64,000 nucleotides of DNA from assembly GCF_028596025.1 (NCBI RefSeq), contig NZ_CP117167.1:3038001-3102000 (forward strand). The letters run 5' to 3'. Origin of the DNA: Mucilaginibacter jinjuensis. GTDB lineage: Bacteria; Bacteroidota; Bacteroidia; Sphingobacteriales; Sphingobacteriaceae. Positions 17,505 through 27,014 of the stretch are shown one piece after another. The notes below the pieces were generated by a model. It had not been told where the DNA came from. It saw only the letters and a list, made by a program, of their open reading frames with translations, and did no database searches. Within the stretch, counting starts at the first letter, position 1. Each line of letters opens with the position of its first letter. A program made the position numbers and the translations under genes.

Positions 17505-18376
17505 GATACGCCGCCATAGACATCGGATCAAACGCAGTACGATTGCTTATTGCTGATATTACCAAGCACAGCACTACTGCTTCTTTCAAAAAAAACACGC
17601 TGATACGGGTTCCGTTGCGCCTGGGCGATGATGCATTTTTAAATCAGTTGATATCGCCAAAAAAGGCTGATGAGTTGGTTAAAACCATGGTTGCGTTTAA
17701 AAACCTGATTGATGTTTATAAAGTGGATGATTATATGGCCTGTGCTACATCGGCCATGCGTGAAGCTACCAATGGGCAGGAAATTGTAAAACGTATTAAA
17801 GAAGAAGCAGGCATTGAGCTGGAAATTGTACGCGGCGAGCGTGAGGCAAATATTATTTATGCCAGCCATATTGAGCAGGATATAGATAATACTAAAAACT
17901 ACCTTTACATAGATGTAGGTGGAGGCAGTACAGAGCTTTCGCTGTTCTCATCAGGTAGTTTATTTGCTTCACAATCATTTAATATTGGTACTATCCGTAT
18001 GCTGGATAACCAGGATAAAGATGAAACCTGGAACGAGATGAAACAGTTTATTTTAGACCATACACGTAAACTTAAAAATGTTTCGGGCATTGGTACGGGC
18101 GGTAATATTAACAAATTGTACAAGTTGTCAGACGAGAAAGATGGTTCGCCATTAAGTATAAGTAAATTGAAAGCCTTGTATAATAACCTGAACTCGTACT
18201 CCTTAAAAGACAGGATCAACATTTTAGGCTTGAACCCGGACAGGGCCGATGTGATTATCCCGGCATGTGAAATATACCTTACCGTGATGAAATGGGCAGA
18301 TATTAAAAATATTTATGTGCCAAGTGTGGGTATGGTTGATGGTATTATCCAAACATTAATTGAGAAAAACGCTTAA
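17501..18376 (+). CDS. ppx: Exopolyphosphatase, Ppx/GppA family
   Basis: This is an ASKHA-fold phosphatase that removes terminal phosphates from polyphosphate or hydrolyses pppGpp. The N-terminal phosphate-1 motif is AIDIGSNAVRLLIAD; YIDVGGGSTELS is the phosphate-2 motif and GIGTGGNINK follows. At 291 residues it is the short, catalytic-domain-only form without the C-terminal HD domain of E. coli Ppx. The start codon is TTG, overlapping the last codons of ppk1 by four bases. This rare start, with the overlap, suggests expression depends on ribosomes finishing ppk1. Confidence 0.9.
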   Translation: MRYAAIDIGSNAVRLLIADITKHSTTASFKKNTLIRVPLRLGDDAFLNQLISPKKADELVKTMVAFKNLIDVYKVDDYMACATSAMREATNGQEIVKRIKEEAGIELEIVRGEREANIIYASHIEQDIDNTKNYLYIDVGGGSTELSLFSSGSLFASQSFNIGTIRMLDNQDKDETWNEMKQFILDHTRKLKNVSGIGTGGNINKLYKLSDEKDGSPLSISKLKALYNNLNSYSLKDRINILGLNPDRADVIIPACEIYLTVMKWADIKNIYVPSVGMVDGIIQTLIEKNA

Positions 18377-18451
18377 ACAACGTAAAAAACGCATAACTAC
18401 CTGAGGTTAAAATAATTTAAAAAAATTGTTTATAAATTAAAAAATAGTTTC

Positions 18452-18532
18452 TACATTTGTAATGCCCTCTCAAGGGCATGTTTTTCATAGGTAGATGTAG
18501 GGTCGAGTACGAGTTATTCGACCCTTTTTTTA
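18452..18532 (+). ncRNA. Candidate small RNA or untranslated leader before ubiX
   Basis: TACATTTG (18452-18459) matches the Bacteroidota -7 box, with a TTG about 23 bases upstream. A hairpin ATGCCCT/AGGGCAT (18462-18479) follows. A strong terminator follows that (GGGTCGA/TCGACCC, 18500-18523, then seven Ts). No start codon gives a useful frame between them. The transcript would be about 65-70 nt. It could be an independent small RNA or an attenuated leader of ubiX, which begins 56 bases later. No known RNA family is recognised. Confidence 0.5.
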
Positions 18533-18587
18533 TTTATATTTCCGTAACATTGTCCCGTTAATTTTTGTTTATCTGCTATAATCAAGC

Positions 18588-19151
18588 ATGAAAAAAATTG
18601 TTGTTGCTGTAACGGGGGCCAGTGGTTCTATATATGCCAAAGTATTATTTGATCAATTAATAAAGCTGCAAAATCAGATTGATAAGGTGGCTGTGGTAAT
18701 GTCTGATAACGCCAAAGAAGTTTGGAAATACGAACTGCAGAACGACGATTACAAAAATTACCCTTTCGACTTTTACCAAAAGAACAATTTTTTTGCACCT
18801 TTTGCCTCAGGTTCTGCCAGGTTTGATACTATGGTTGTGGTACCCTGCTCTATGGGTACACTCGGCCGTATTGCTGCCGGTACTTCAGATGATTTGATTT
18901 GCCGTGCCGCTGATGTGATCCTGAAAGAGCGCCGCCGACTGATTCTCGTAGCACGTGATACACCTTTAAACCTCATTCATATCCGTAATATGCAAACCGT
19001 TACCGAAGCTGGTGGCATTATTTGCCCCGCCGTGCCATCATTCTATAGTTTGCCCAAAACTATTGAAGATGTGGCCTTAACGGTTGTGAACAGGGTAGTA
19101 GATCTGATGGGGCTTGATCACCAGAGCTATCGTTGGAGCGAAGAACAATAA
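18588..19151 (+). CDS. ubiX: Flavin prenyltransferase UbiX
   Basis: UbiX attaches a dimethylallyl group to FMN to make the prenylated flavin cofactor of UbiD decarboxylases. The N-terminus KKIVVAVTGASGSIYAKVL binds the flavin. VVPCSMGTLGRIAAGTSDDL and RRLILVARDTPLNLIHI are family signatures. At 187 aa its length is usual. No ubiD gene is in this window. In Bacteroidota the partner may serve menaquinone synthesis, which is inference. Confidence 0.93.
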   Translation: MKKIVVAVTGASGSIYAKVLFDQLIKLQNQIDKVAVVMSDNAKEVWKYELQNDDYKNYPFDFYQKNNFFAPFASGSARFDTMVVVPCSMGTLGRIAAGTSDDLICRAADVILKERRRLILVARDTPLNLIHIRNMQTVTEAGGIICPAVPSFYSLPKTIEDVALTVVNRVVDLMGLDHQSYRWSEEQ

Positions 19152-19188
19152 CTAAACCTCGCTTATTTCGTTAATAAAAAACACTACC

Positions 19189-20139
19189 ATGATTATTATG
19201 AACGAACAAAAAACACATACCTGGCCCGAACTGAATTATCAGGAGCTAAAAGACACCATTGCCACTGTACACATGTGGACGCAGATGGTCGGGAAAGTGA
19301 GGTTAACTCAAACCCCATGGATTAATCACTCCTGGCATGTAACCTTATATGTTAGCGCCTTGGGTTTAACAACCGGGAGTATACCTTACAAGGAAGGAAG
19401 TTTCCAGATCGATCTCGATTTTATTGATCATCAGCTGCATATCTTTACCAGTACCGGTAAAAAAACTTCGTTCCCATTAGGGGCTAAAACTATAGCTGCA
19501 TTTTATACTGAGCTGATGGATAACCTGAAAAATGTAGGTATTGATACAGAGATTTATGCTGTGCCAAATGAGGTTGATCCTGCTATTCCGTTTTTAGAAA
19601 ATCAAACGCCGTGTACTTATCATGGCGATGTGATGCATAACTATTGGCAGGCGCTGGTGAAAATTAATAATGTGTTTGTTAAGTTCAGAGCAGGGTTTGA
19701 TGGCAAATGCAGCCCTGTGCATTTCTTTTGGGGAGCTTTTGATCTGGCGGTTACCCGTTTCTCGGGCCGTAAGGCGCCGCTTCACCCCGGTGGTGCACCC
19801 AATATACCGGCTGCAGTAATGCAGGAGGCCTACTCTCAGGAAGTAAGCTCATGCGGATTTTGGCCAGGTAGTGAGCAATTTCCTCACCCTGCATTTTATG
19901 CCTATTGCTATCCAACACCTGATGATTTCGGATCACAGCCAGTAGGCCCCGAAGGTGCTTTTTACAGTAAAGAAATGGGCGAATTTTTCTTACCGTATCA
20001 TATAGTTCAGCAAGCGGCCGACCCGGAATCCAGCCTGTTGCAATTTTTGCAATCCACTTACGATGCAGTTGCCATTACCGGCAATTGGGATAAAAGCCTG
20101 CAATGCGATTTATCCGGATTAAAAAATAGTATAGAATAA
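19189..20139 (+). CDS. DUF5996 family protein
   Basis: The protein (316 aa, or 313 from the second Met) carries TWPELNYQELKDTIATVHMW near its start. It also has VHFFWGAFDLAVTRFSGRKA in the middle and GFWPGS later, the conserved segments of the DUF5996 family as I recall them. The function of the family is unknown. No signal peptide or membrane segment is present. Aromatic residues (Trp, Phe, His) are unusually frequent, hinting at a ligand pocket; this is inference. It ends at a bidirectional terminator. Confidence 0.78.
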   Translation: MIIMNEQKTHTWPELNYQELKDTIATVHMWTQMVGKVRLTQTPWINHSWHVTLYVSALGLTTGSIPYKEGSFQIDLDFIDHQLHIFTSTGKKTSFPLGAKTIAAFYTELMDNLKNVGIDTEIYAVPNEVDPAIPFLENQTPCTYHGDVMHNYWQALVKINNVFVKFRAGFDGKCSPVHFFWGAFDLAVTRFSGRKAPLHPGGAPNIPAAVMQEAYSQEVSSCGFWPGSEQFPHPAFYAYCYPTPDDFGSQPVGPEGAFYSKEMGEFFLPYHIVQQAADPESSLLQFLQSTYDAVAITGNWDKSLQCDLSGLKNSIE

Positions 20140-20160
20140 AAGCTGATAGATATTAAATAA

Positions 20161-20190
20161 GAAAGCCTCCCAAATTTGGGAGGCTTTCTT
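20161..20190. terminator. Bidirectional terminator
   Basis: GAAAGCCTCCCAAA is followed directly by its perfect complement, forming a 28-base palindrome between the convergent DUF5996 and S9 peptidase genes. Confidence 0.88.
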
Positions 20191-20206
20191 ATTTATCTGC
20201 ATAATA

Positions 20207-22639
20207 TTACTTGCTCGCGCTCTCAACAGGCTTGGCATTTTTTACATAAGTATTTAACCATGTATTAATTTCCCAAAGCTTGTGTAACAGGTTCTCTTTA
20301 CCACGATAACCGTGTGCTTCATAAGGCAGGTAAACAAATCTTACAGTGCCACCTAAGCCCTTAATAGCAGCAAATAAACGTTCGCTATTGATAGGGAAGG
20401 TGCCTGGGTTATCATCGGCCTCACCGTGGATTAACAGGATCGGCGTTTTGATCTTATCCGCAAAACTAAACGGACTCATATCATAATATAATTTCGGATC
20501 GTCCCAATAGGTACGGTCCTCATTCTGGAAACCGAATGGAGTAAGGGTACGGTTGTAGGCACCGCTCTCGGCAATGCCGGCTTTAAATAAGTTGGTATGT
20601 GCCAATAGGTTGGCTGTCATGAACGAACCATAGCTGTGGCCGCCTACTGCAATACGGTTACGGTCGCCCACACCCATTTCTGCCAGTTTGTTTATGGCTG
20701 CTTCGGCATTGAGTTGCAATTGTTCAACAAAGGTATCGTTCGGCTTTTTGCCGTCTTTAGCTACAATCGGCATTTCGGCATTATCCAGAATAGCATAACC
20801 CTGGGTTACAAAAAATACCGGACTGCCGCCGCCAATAATGGTAAACTTATCCTGCGAGCCACGTACCTGCGCTGCATCCGAGGCTGAGTTAAACTCACGC
20901 GGGTAAGCCCAGATCAATACAGGTAATGGCCCGTCTTTATCTTTGTTATAACCTTTTGGCAAGTATAGGTCGCCGGTTAAATCAACGCCATCAGCACGTT
21001 TGTAGTGGATTTTCTCTTTGGTAACACCTACCAGTTGCGGGTATGGATTGGTGAAGGTAGTGATTGGTCTGTCTGCCATTCTCAGTACCAAATTTTTGAC
21101 GTAGTAATTAGGCACATCTTTTTGGGACTCGCGACGGGTAACCAGTACCAGTTTATCCGGGTCAATTACATCAACTACATACTCAAAATAACCTTCGCTG
21201 CAACGCCACAGTATTTCATTTTTGCCTGATGCAATATCGAAACGTGCCAGGAAAGGCAAATCACCTTTGGGAGATGAACCTACTGTATTGTTCATTAATA
21301 GTTTGGTGCCGTTGTCGGTGGTTAATATCACCTCTCGGCCAAACTTGTTTTTGGTAGTAACCGGGTTACCTGGATCGCTATAGGCATCACTGGTATTGCG
21401 TTCGTAAAGCTTCTCAAGTTTTTGGGTAGTGGTGTTGTAGCGATCAACCTTTTCCAGTTGTTTAGAGCGAAGGCCTTCAATTACCAAAGCAATTTCGGCA
21501 TTTCCCCATTGGGTACCACGGTAACGGTATTGGGTTTTAAATAACTCAGACGGCTGGCCACTAAATGGTGCGCTTAAAGCATAAACGGCATCATGAAAAT
21601 CAACTTTCTTTTTAATACGGCCGCTATCCAAGGGGTGTGCCCAGGTAATGGTTGCAGGCTCATCGTCGCGCCAATCAAAGGCACGATCAATGTTCTGTGT
21701 ATTGTCGTAACCAGAAGGTGTTGCCTCGCTTGATGGTAACTTGGCCAATAATTTAACAGTTTTACCACTCAGATCTGTGATTTTTACGGTAGAAGGGAAG
21801 CCTTGTGCAGTAACCAGGTAAGAGAAAGGCTTTTTGATGGTACGTAACAGGATATATTTTTTATCGGGTGATAAGGTAACCCCGCTGTTAATGGCCGGTT
21901 TACCTACCGGGGTTTCGATCCCGTTCTTGTTTTGCACCAATTGCGATGTGCCGAAAAACTCGAATAACTGCTCATCATAAGGGGTTTTAATTAGATCCTC
22001 ATAGGTAGCGCTGGGGGCAACTTTACCCAGGTTTTGTTGAACGGTTGGTCCTTTAGGCACAGCGGGTTTGGCGGGTGCTGCACTGGCTGGTTTGGTGGCT
22101 GTGCGATAAAGTAAGGTAGTATTATCAACCCAAACTGCTGCACCCTGGCCTATAACGGTGTTTAACGGCTGTTTATTTATTTTAACAGCTTTTTGTGTCA
22201 ATACACTGATCTCGTAAAGATCAACCGCTTTAGCACCTGTATGGGTAAAAGCAATTTTCTTTTCATCGGGGCTCCAGCTAATATTGCCCGCAAATAACGG
22301 CGAAGGCAAACCTGTAACCGGGTAGCTTTTACCAGTTTTGATATTTTTTAGTGTGAAATTGTTGATGTAATTACCACGGCTAAGCGAATAATTTGCAGGG
22401 TTAATACGCAGACCGGCAATCCGTAATTCGGGCTGCGCAAGCTCCGCTACAGAAGGGTAGGAGTTGCGGTCGCTCAGTAGCATCCACTCACCTTTGCTGT
22501 CGATACTTACAGCTGGTGTTGGTTTAGCCAGCAGCAAGTCGGCAATGTCTTTGGGTGGTAGTTGGTAGCTAACTGCATCTTGTGCTTTCGCATAAATAGC
22601 AGGCAGCAATAGTAAAAAATACAGGGTAAGTTTTTTCAT
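20207..22639 (-). CDS. S9 family serine peptidase, exported (prolyl-oligopeptidase/glutamyl-peptidase type)
   Basis: This is a large secreted or periplasmic peptidase with an N-terminal beta-propeller and a C-terminal alpha/beta hydrolase domain. The frame is open for seven codons upstream. The start at MKKLTLYFLLLLPAIYAKAQ is chosen because it gives a clean signal peptide cleaved after AKA. The catalytic Ser is in GGHSYGSF, the Asp in HGEADDNPGT and the His in YEAHGYRG. The length of about 810 residues fits the S9 glutamyl-endopeptidase-like group. The propeller contains an Ala/Pro-rich stretch (TKPASAAPAKPAVPKGP). Confidence 0.9.
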   Translation of the reverse strand: MKKLTLYFLLLLPAIYAKAQDAVSYQLPPKDIADLLLAKPTPAVSIDSKGEWMLLSDRNSYPSVAELAQPELRIAGLRINPANYSLSRGNYINNFTLKNIKTGKSYPVTGLPSPLFAGNISWSPDEKKIAFTHTGAKAVDLYEISVLTQKAVKINKQPLNTVIGQGAAVWVDNTTLLYRTATKPASAAPAKPAVPKGPTVQQNLGKVAPSATYEDLIKTPYDEQLFEFFGTSQLVQNKNGIETPVGKPAINSGVTLSPDKKYILLRTIKKPFSYLVTAQGFPSTVKITDLSGKTVKLLAKLPSSEATPSGYDNTQNIDRAFDWRDDEPATITWAHPLDSGRIKKKVDFHDAVYALSAPFSGQPSELFKTQYRYRGTQWGNAEIALVIEGLRSKQLEKVDRYNTTTQKLEKLYERNTSDAYSDPGNPVTTKNKFGREVILTTDNGTKLLMNNTVGSSPKGDLPFLARFDIASGKNEILWRCSEGYFEYVVDVIDPDKLVLVTRRESQKDVPNYYVKNLVLRMADRPITTFTNPYPQLVGVTKEKIHYKRADGVDLTGDLYLPKGYNKDKDGPLPVLIWAYPREFNSASDAAQVRGSQDKFTIIGGGSPVFFVTQGYAILDNAEMPIVAKDGKKPNDTFVEQLQLNAEAAINKLAEMGVGDRNRIAVGGHSYGSFMTANLLAHTNLFKAGIAESGAYNRTLTPFGFQNEDRTYWDDPKLYYDMSPFSFADKIKTPILLIHGEADDNPGTFPINSERLFAAIKGLGGTVRFVYLPYEAHGYRGKENLLHKLWEINTWLNTYVKNAKPVESASK

Positions 22640-22741
22640 GTTGCAAAGTTTTAGTAACACATGAAGTTAGGAAATAATAATACCCTTGTAACCTAAGTCA
22701 ATGTAAAATTTTGAATATATATGGCTTTGATTAATAGTAAT

Positions 22742-23329
22742 TTAGCACGACTGTTTGCCCAGTATTTTCCGCTCGATCCGTGTGTCGGGAATAAACCATA
22801 TCATCGCAACTATGATGTATAACCCCATACTGATCAGTGGATTATAGAAAGCCGCCGCTATGCCTGTAATATATATTAATACAGATGCGATACTTTTCCA
22901 GTCACGGCCTACGGCCTGTGCCAGCATAGAGTTTTTGCCCGATCTTTTAATGAGTAAGCGGGCAAGTAAATTATAGGAAGCCCCTGTAGTGGCTAAAACC
23001 CCGCCATAAAAGATAACCGGCCATTGCGCAAAATGATTTTCGCCTGTCCAGGCAGTTACAAAGGGTACGAGGGACAGCCAGAACAGCAGGTTCAAATTGG
23101 CCCAAAGTACTTTACCATCAATTTTATCAACCATATAAATCATGTGGTGGTGGTTATTCCAGTAAATACCCACATATATAAAACTCAACACATAACAAAA
23201 AAGGGTAGGAAGCATGGGGAGCAAAGCATGCAACTCGGCGCTGTGTGGTACTTTAAGTTCGAGCACCATAATGGTGATAATAATGGCAATTACACCATCG
23301 CTAAATGCTTCTAAACGTCCCTTTTTCAT
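22742..23329 (-). CDS. TMEM175/DUF1211-like potassium channel
   Basis: RLEAFSDGVIAIIITIMVLEL is the FSDG-containing first helix that forms the filter-lining segment of TMEM175 channels. About six hydrophobic helices can be counted over 195 residues, matching the prokaryotic six-helix form that assembles as a tetramer. The segment GIYWNNHHHMIYMVDKIDG is also typical. It lies in the inner membrane. No regulator is nearby. Confidence 0.85.
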   Translation of the reverse strand: MKKGRLEAFSDGVIAIIITIMVLELKVPHSAELHALLPMLPTLFCYVLSFIYVGIYWNNHHHMIYMVDKIDGKVLWANLNLLFWLSLVPFVTAWTGENHFAQWPVIFYGGVLATTGASYNLLARLLIKRSGKNSMLAQAVGRDWKSIASVLIYITGIAAAFYNPLISMGLYIIVAMIWFIPDTRIERKILGKQSC

Positions 23330-23392
23330 TTGCTATTTCTTGGAGAATGCCACAAAATAACAAGTATCGTTGTAAAACAGAAACGAAGTGGA

Positions 23393-25594
23393 TCATAAGG
23401 TTCCGGTTAGGGCTGCATGAAGTTTATCTACTTCAATAGGCTTACGTAAAAAGCCGCTGAAATAATCTACATACTCGGCCTGGTGCTCAGCAGTAATATC
23501 GGCGGTGAGGGCAAATATAGGTGTATCCGAGTTCGGGTTTGTATTGTTACGGATATGTGCTGTGGCATCGAAACCGTTCATTTCGGGCATGTGAATATCC
23601 ATCAAAATAAAATCATAAGATTTTAGCTGTGACATGGCTATGGCTTCAAGTCCGTTTTTTGCATGCTCTGCAGTGATGCCCCATTTAGAGAGCAGTTTAC
23701 GCGCTACCATGGCATTAATCATGTTGTCTTCTGCCAATAAGATATTGCAGTTACGAATGTCGTTAAAGCTCTTAGCAGGAGGTTTTGCGATAGTTATTGA
23801 CCTGCGTAATGTAATGTCGAAATGAAACACAGAACCTTTGCCTACTTCGCTTTCTACAAATATTTCGCTGTTATGTAATTCAATCAGCTTTTTAACAATG
23901 GCCAGACCCAGTCCCGAACCACCTTGTTTGCGCGTGGTAATTGATTTTGGCTGAGAAAAGCTCTGGAACATTTTATCGAAATACTCGGGCGGGATACCTA
24001 CGCCGGTATCAGATATAATGAACCGCAATGTGTCATGATGATCATCGCTGCCGATCTTTTTTACTTCCAGCTGCACTGTACCTTCTTCAGTGTACTTAAT
24101 AGCGTTACTAATGAGGTTGCCGAGTATCTGCACAATCTTGGTTTCGTCCATCTCATAACTTTCCCAAATAGTAGGATCGAGTATTACTGATGGTTTGAGG
24201 CCTTTTTCTGTGGCCATTTGATCGTAAGTGCGGGTGATGCGTTTTATTAATGAGTTAAACTCACATGGGTGAGGTTCTAACTGTACCTTATCTGCATCGA
24301 GTTTTGTAAAATCAAGAATGTCATTAATGATGAGCAGGAGATTGTTAGAGGCAAATTTTAAAGAATCGAACAGGTCTTTTTCTCCTGGTTCTGAGCGTTC
24401 ACTGAGCAGAGAAGTAATGGTGATCACCGCATTCAGAGGTGTTCTGATCTCATGGCTCATGGTCGACAGGAACTCCTGTTTCATCTTGGCCGTTTGCTCT
24501 GCAAGCTCTTTTTTCTCTAGTATTTCGGCGCGTTCTATTTGTGCTTTAGCATCATTTTTAAGCGCATCCATCTTGGTGATCATCTCATAATTCTCAATCA
24601 CCTGTAGGGTTTGGGTATTAATTACAGCTTCTTTTTGTTGAAGATACAATTCTAAATATTCGAGCGATTTCTCTGTGTTGTTTTCTTTCTTATAGATCTG
24701 ATAGAGCAGGTGGTTCGATTTAAACTTAATGAAAATGATATTATACCTGGTGCTTAGTTCAAGGGCTTTCTGCAAAGTTTCTTTGGCTTCTGCGTTTCTG
24801 CCCATTGCTTCATAAAGCACGCCCATTTTATAAAGCGCCATAGCAATACCCAGGTTGTCTTTTTCGCGGTTATGTATAACCAATGCTTCCTTAAAATCGC
24901 GTTCGGCTTTGTGGTATTCGCCTGTTTTAGTGTATACTTTGCCACGGCCATATATAGAGAAAGCGAGGCCGCGAATATCTCCTGAGTCGTTTTTTAGTTC
25001 AATGGCATCTTCAATAAGATGCATTGCTTTTTTAATATTTCCCTGTTTAAGATAAATGCCCGAAAGTGGATTGTATACGTTAGATATAAGGTTGTCATCC
25101 TTGATTTTTTCGGCAGCCTCTATCGAACTTTCATAAGCGCGCATGGCATTGCGCACATCGCCAATATACTCGTATATGGTACCTAGTGATTTTTGTGCCC
25201 GTGCCTGGTTATGGTAATCGTTGTATTTGCGATAAATAATTAAGCAATCCATCAGATAAACCAAGCCAAGGTGGTAATTATCCGTTTTATAATATACCCC
25301 GGCAATGCTGTATTTGGCATCGGCTACGCCACGCTCATCATTTAAATTTTCGAAATGTTTAATGGCTTCTTTGGCCATGGTTATAGCGCGCTTGTATTCG
25401 CCCATAATCATGTAAAAAAGCGACAAGCGGTTTAGGCTATGTCCTGTTAAGGCTGCATTATCGATCTCGCGGCTTTGTTTTAAGGCTTTGCTGGCAAGTT
25501 GCGTGCTTTTTTTGAGGTTATGGATACGCGTTTTATAGGCTTCATCCAGCAACGAATTTATCTGTTTGACAGGGTCATTAACAACGGTATCCAT
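23393..25594 (-). CDS. Cytoplasmic hybrid histidine kinase with TPR repeats and receiver domain
   Basis: No signal peptide or membrane segment is seen, so the protein should be soluble. About 340 residues of TPR repeats (for example AKYSIAGVYYKTDNYHLGLV) are followed by a helical linker. The dimerisation domain has the phospho-accepting His at about residue 380 in MSHEIRTPLNAV. The ATPase domain shows NLISNAIKYTEEG, DTGVGIP and GSGLGLAIVKK. A receiver domain ends the protein, with the acceptor Asp at about 665 in LMDIHMPEMNG. No output domain is present, so signalling must pass to another protein. Confidence 0.92.
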   Translation of the reverse strand: MDTVVNDPVKQINSLLDEAYKTRIHNLKKSTQLASKALKQSREIDNAALTGHSLNRLSLFYMIMGEYKRAITMAKEAIKHFENLNDERGVADAKYSIAGVYYKTDNYHLGLVYLMDCLIIYRKYNDYHNQARAQKSLGTIYEYIGDVRNAMRAYESSIEAAEKIKDDNLISNVYNPLSGIYLKQGNIKKAMHLIEDAIELKNDSGDIRGLAFSIYGRGKVYTKTGEYHKAERDFKEALVIHNREKDNLGIAMALYKMGVLYEAMGRNAEAKETLQKALELSTRYNIIFIKFKSNHLLYQIYKKENNTEKSLEYLELYLQQKEAVINTQTLQVIENYEMITKMDALKNDAKAQIERAEILEKKELAEQTAKMKQEFLSTMSHEIRTPLNAVITITSLLSERSEPGEKDLFDSLKFASNNLLLIINDILDFTKLDADKVQLEPHPCEFNSLIKRITRTYDQMATEKGLKPSVILDPTIWESYEMDETKIVQILGNLISNAIKYTEEGTVQLEVKKIGSDDHHDTLRFIISDTGVGIPPEYFDKMFQSFSQPKSITTRKQGGSGLGLAIVKKLIELHNSEIFVESEVGKGSVFHFDITLRRSITIAKPPAKSFNDIRNCNILLAEDNMINAMVARKLLSKWGITAEHAKNGLEAIAMSQLKSYDFILMDIHMPEMNGFDATAHIRNNTNPNSDTPIFALTADITAEHQAEYVDYFSGFLRKPIEVDKLHAALTGTL

Positions 25595-25695
25595 TTGGGG
25601 TTTAAAGTATACAGAGCTTAGCTTTGTTATTGTGTTTTGTTAGAGGTTAATAACCAGCAATTTAGCATTTCGTTCTTTAATTGGAAAGAAAAAAG

Positions 25696-26667
25696 TTAAT
25701 TAGTTTGAAATTCTTTCTTCACAATGTCGTCCAGTATCATTTCTGCATGGATACGCGAATTCTCAATAAACCATAAATGGGTATCCATACCACCACAAAC
25801 CACACCAGCTAAATACATACCGGGCAGGTTGGTCTCCATTGTATCTTTATTATACTGAGGGATATAACGATCATCATCAGATAGCGTAATGCCTATTTTC
25901 TTCAGAAAAAGAAAATTAGGCTTATAGCCCGTCATCGCCATCACGAAATCATTCGGGATTGTAATTAAGCCATCTGGCGTTTCAATATCAGCTTCAGTTT
26001 CGCGGATGGCTTTTAAGTTTGAGTTAAAGTAGGCTTTAATGCTACCTTCTTTTATCCGGTTAATAATATCGGGCCTTACCCAGTACTTTACACGTTCACT
26101 AATCTCGCTGCCGCGCACAACCAATGTTACATCCGCACCTTTACGGTAGGTTTCTAAAGCCACATCAATAGCCGAGTTACTTGAACCCACCACAATAACT
26201 TTTTGCAGGGTATAGAAGGCGGGATCCTGGTAATAGTGTTTTACTTTCGGTAGGTTTTCACCGGGGATATCGAGATTGACAGCAATATCGTAGAAACCGG
26301 TTGATACAATAATGTATTTAGCCTCGTAAACGGCCTTGGTGGTAGTTACTTTGTAATGCCCGTCGAGATGTTGAACCTCGGTAACTTCTTCAAATAAATT
26401 TAGGGGTAATGTGTTCGACAAGGCTACCCGGCGATAATATTCTAAGGCATCGGCACGGTTCGGCTTGTTGTGTGTAGTTACAAAGGGAACGCCGCCTATC
26501 TCCAGTTTCTCTGAGGTAGAGAAAAAAGTCATGGTTGAGGGGTAGTTGTACAGCGAGTTAACCAGGGTGCCTTTTTCTACAATTAAAAAACTGAGTCCTG
26601 CTTTCTGCGCAGCCAAACCGCAGGCCAGGCCAATGGGGCCGCCGCCTATAATTAAAATATCGAGCAT
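25696..26667 (-). CDS. ypdA: YpdA-like FAD/NADPH disulfide reductase
   Basis: YpdA (Bdr) is proposed to reduce bacillithiol disulfide with NADPH. The N-terminus LDILIIGGGPIGLACGLAAQ is the FAD-binding Rossmann motif. VIVVGSSNSAIDVALETYRKG is the NADPH-binding one. It lacks the CxxC redox pair of thioredoxin reductases, as YpdA does. The frame extends five codons upstream to a TTG, but the ATG at 26665-26667 places the Rossmann strand normally. It follows the small GNAT gene closely, so the two are likely co-transcribed. Confidence 0.85.
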   Translation of the reverse strand: MLDILIIGGGPIGLACGLAAQKAGLSFLIVEKGTLVNSLYNYPSTMTFFSTSEKLEIGGVPFVTTHNKPNRADALEYYRRVALSNTLPLNLFEEVTEVQHLDGHYKVTTTKAVYEAKYIIVSTGFYDIAVNLDIPGENLPKVKHYYQDPAFYTLQKVIVVGSSNSAIDVALETYRKGADVTLVVRGSEISERVKYWVRPDIINRIKEGSIKAYFNSNLKAIRETEADIETPDGLITIPNDFVMAMTGYKPNFLFLKKIGITLSDDDRYIPQYNKDTMETNLPGMYLAGVVCGGMDTHLWFIENSRIHAEMILDDIVKKEFQTN

Positions 26668-26682
26668 AGCCAAATGTAGCAA

Positions 26683-26961
26683 TTATGCTAATACATCATT
26701 AAAATTGCCCTTATCAAATACGCTTTGGGCAAAGCTGCAGGCGGGTTTTACTTTTAAATGATTTTTGCGGGCGTACTCAACCCCGGCTTCAACCAAACTT
26801 TCGCCAATGTGCTGGCCTTGCAGGTCGTCATCTACGCCGGTATGGTAAATGCTCATAACGGTAGGGCTAAGCATGGTATAAGCCATGTTGGCTACCTGAT
26901 GGCCATTTTTTTCGATGAAGAAGGAGCCTTCACCTTTTATCTGCTGATGTTGAATATCCAT
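26683..26961 (-). CDS. Small GNAT-like acetyltransferase (YjdJ/NATD1 type)
   Basis: At 92 aa this is the minimal acetyltransferase fold of COG2388. MSIYHTGVDDDLQGQHIGESLVEAGV carries the acetyl-CoA loop in a short form (QGQHIG), and VKPACSFAQSVF is the conserved end. The substrate is unknown. The gene sits just upstream of ypdA on the same strand, with 15 bases between its stop and the ypdA ATG. Confidence 0.82.
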   Translation of the reverse strand: MDIQHQQIKGEGSFFIEKNGHQVANMAYTMLSPTVMSIYHTGVDDDLQGQHIGESLVEAGVEYARKNHLKVKPACSFAQSVFDKGNFNDVLA

Positions 26962-27014
26962 TTTCTACTTTATCAATACAGATTAAAGCAGAAAATGGAT
27001 ATAATGTTTAGTAA

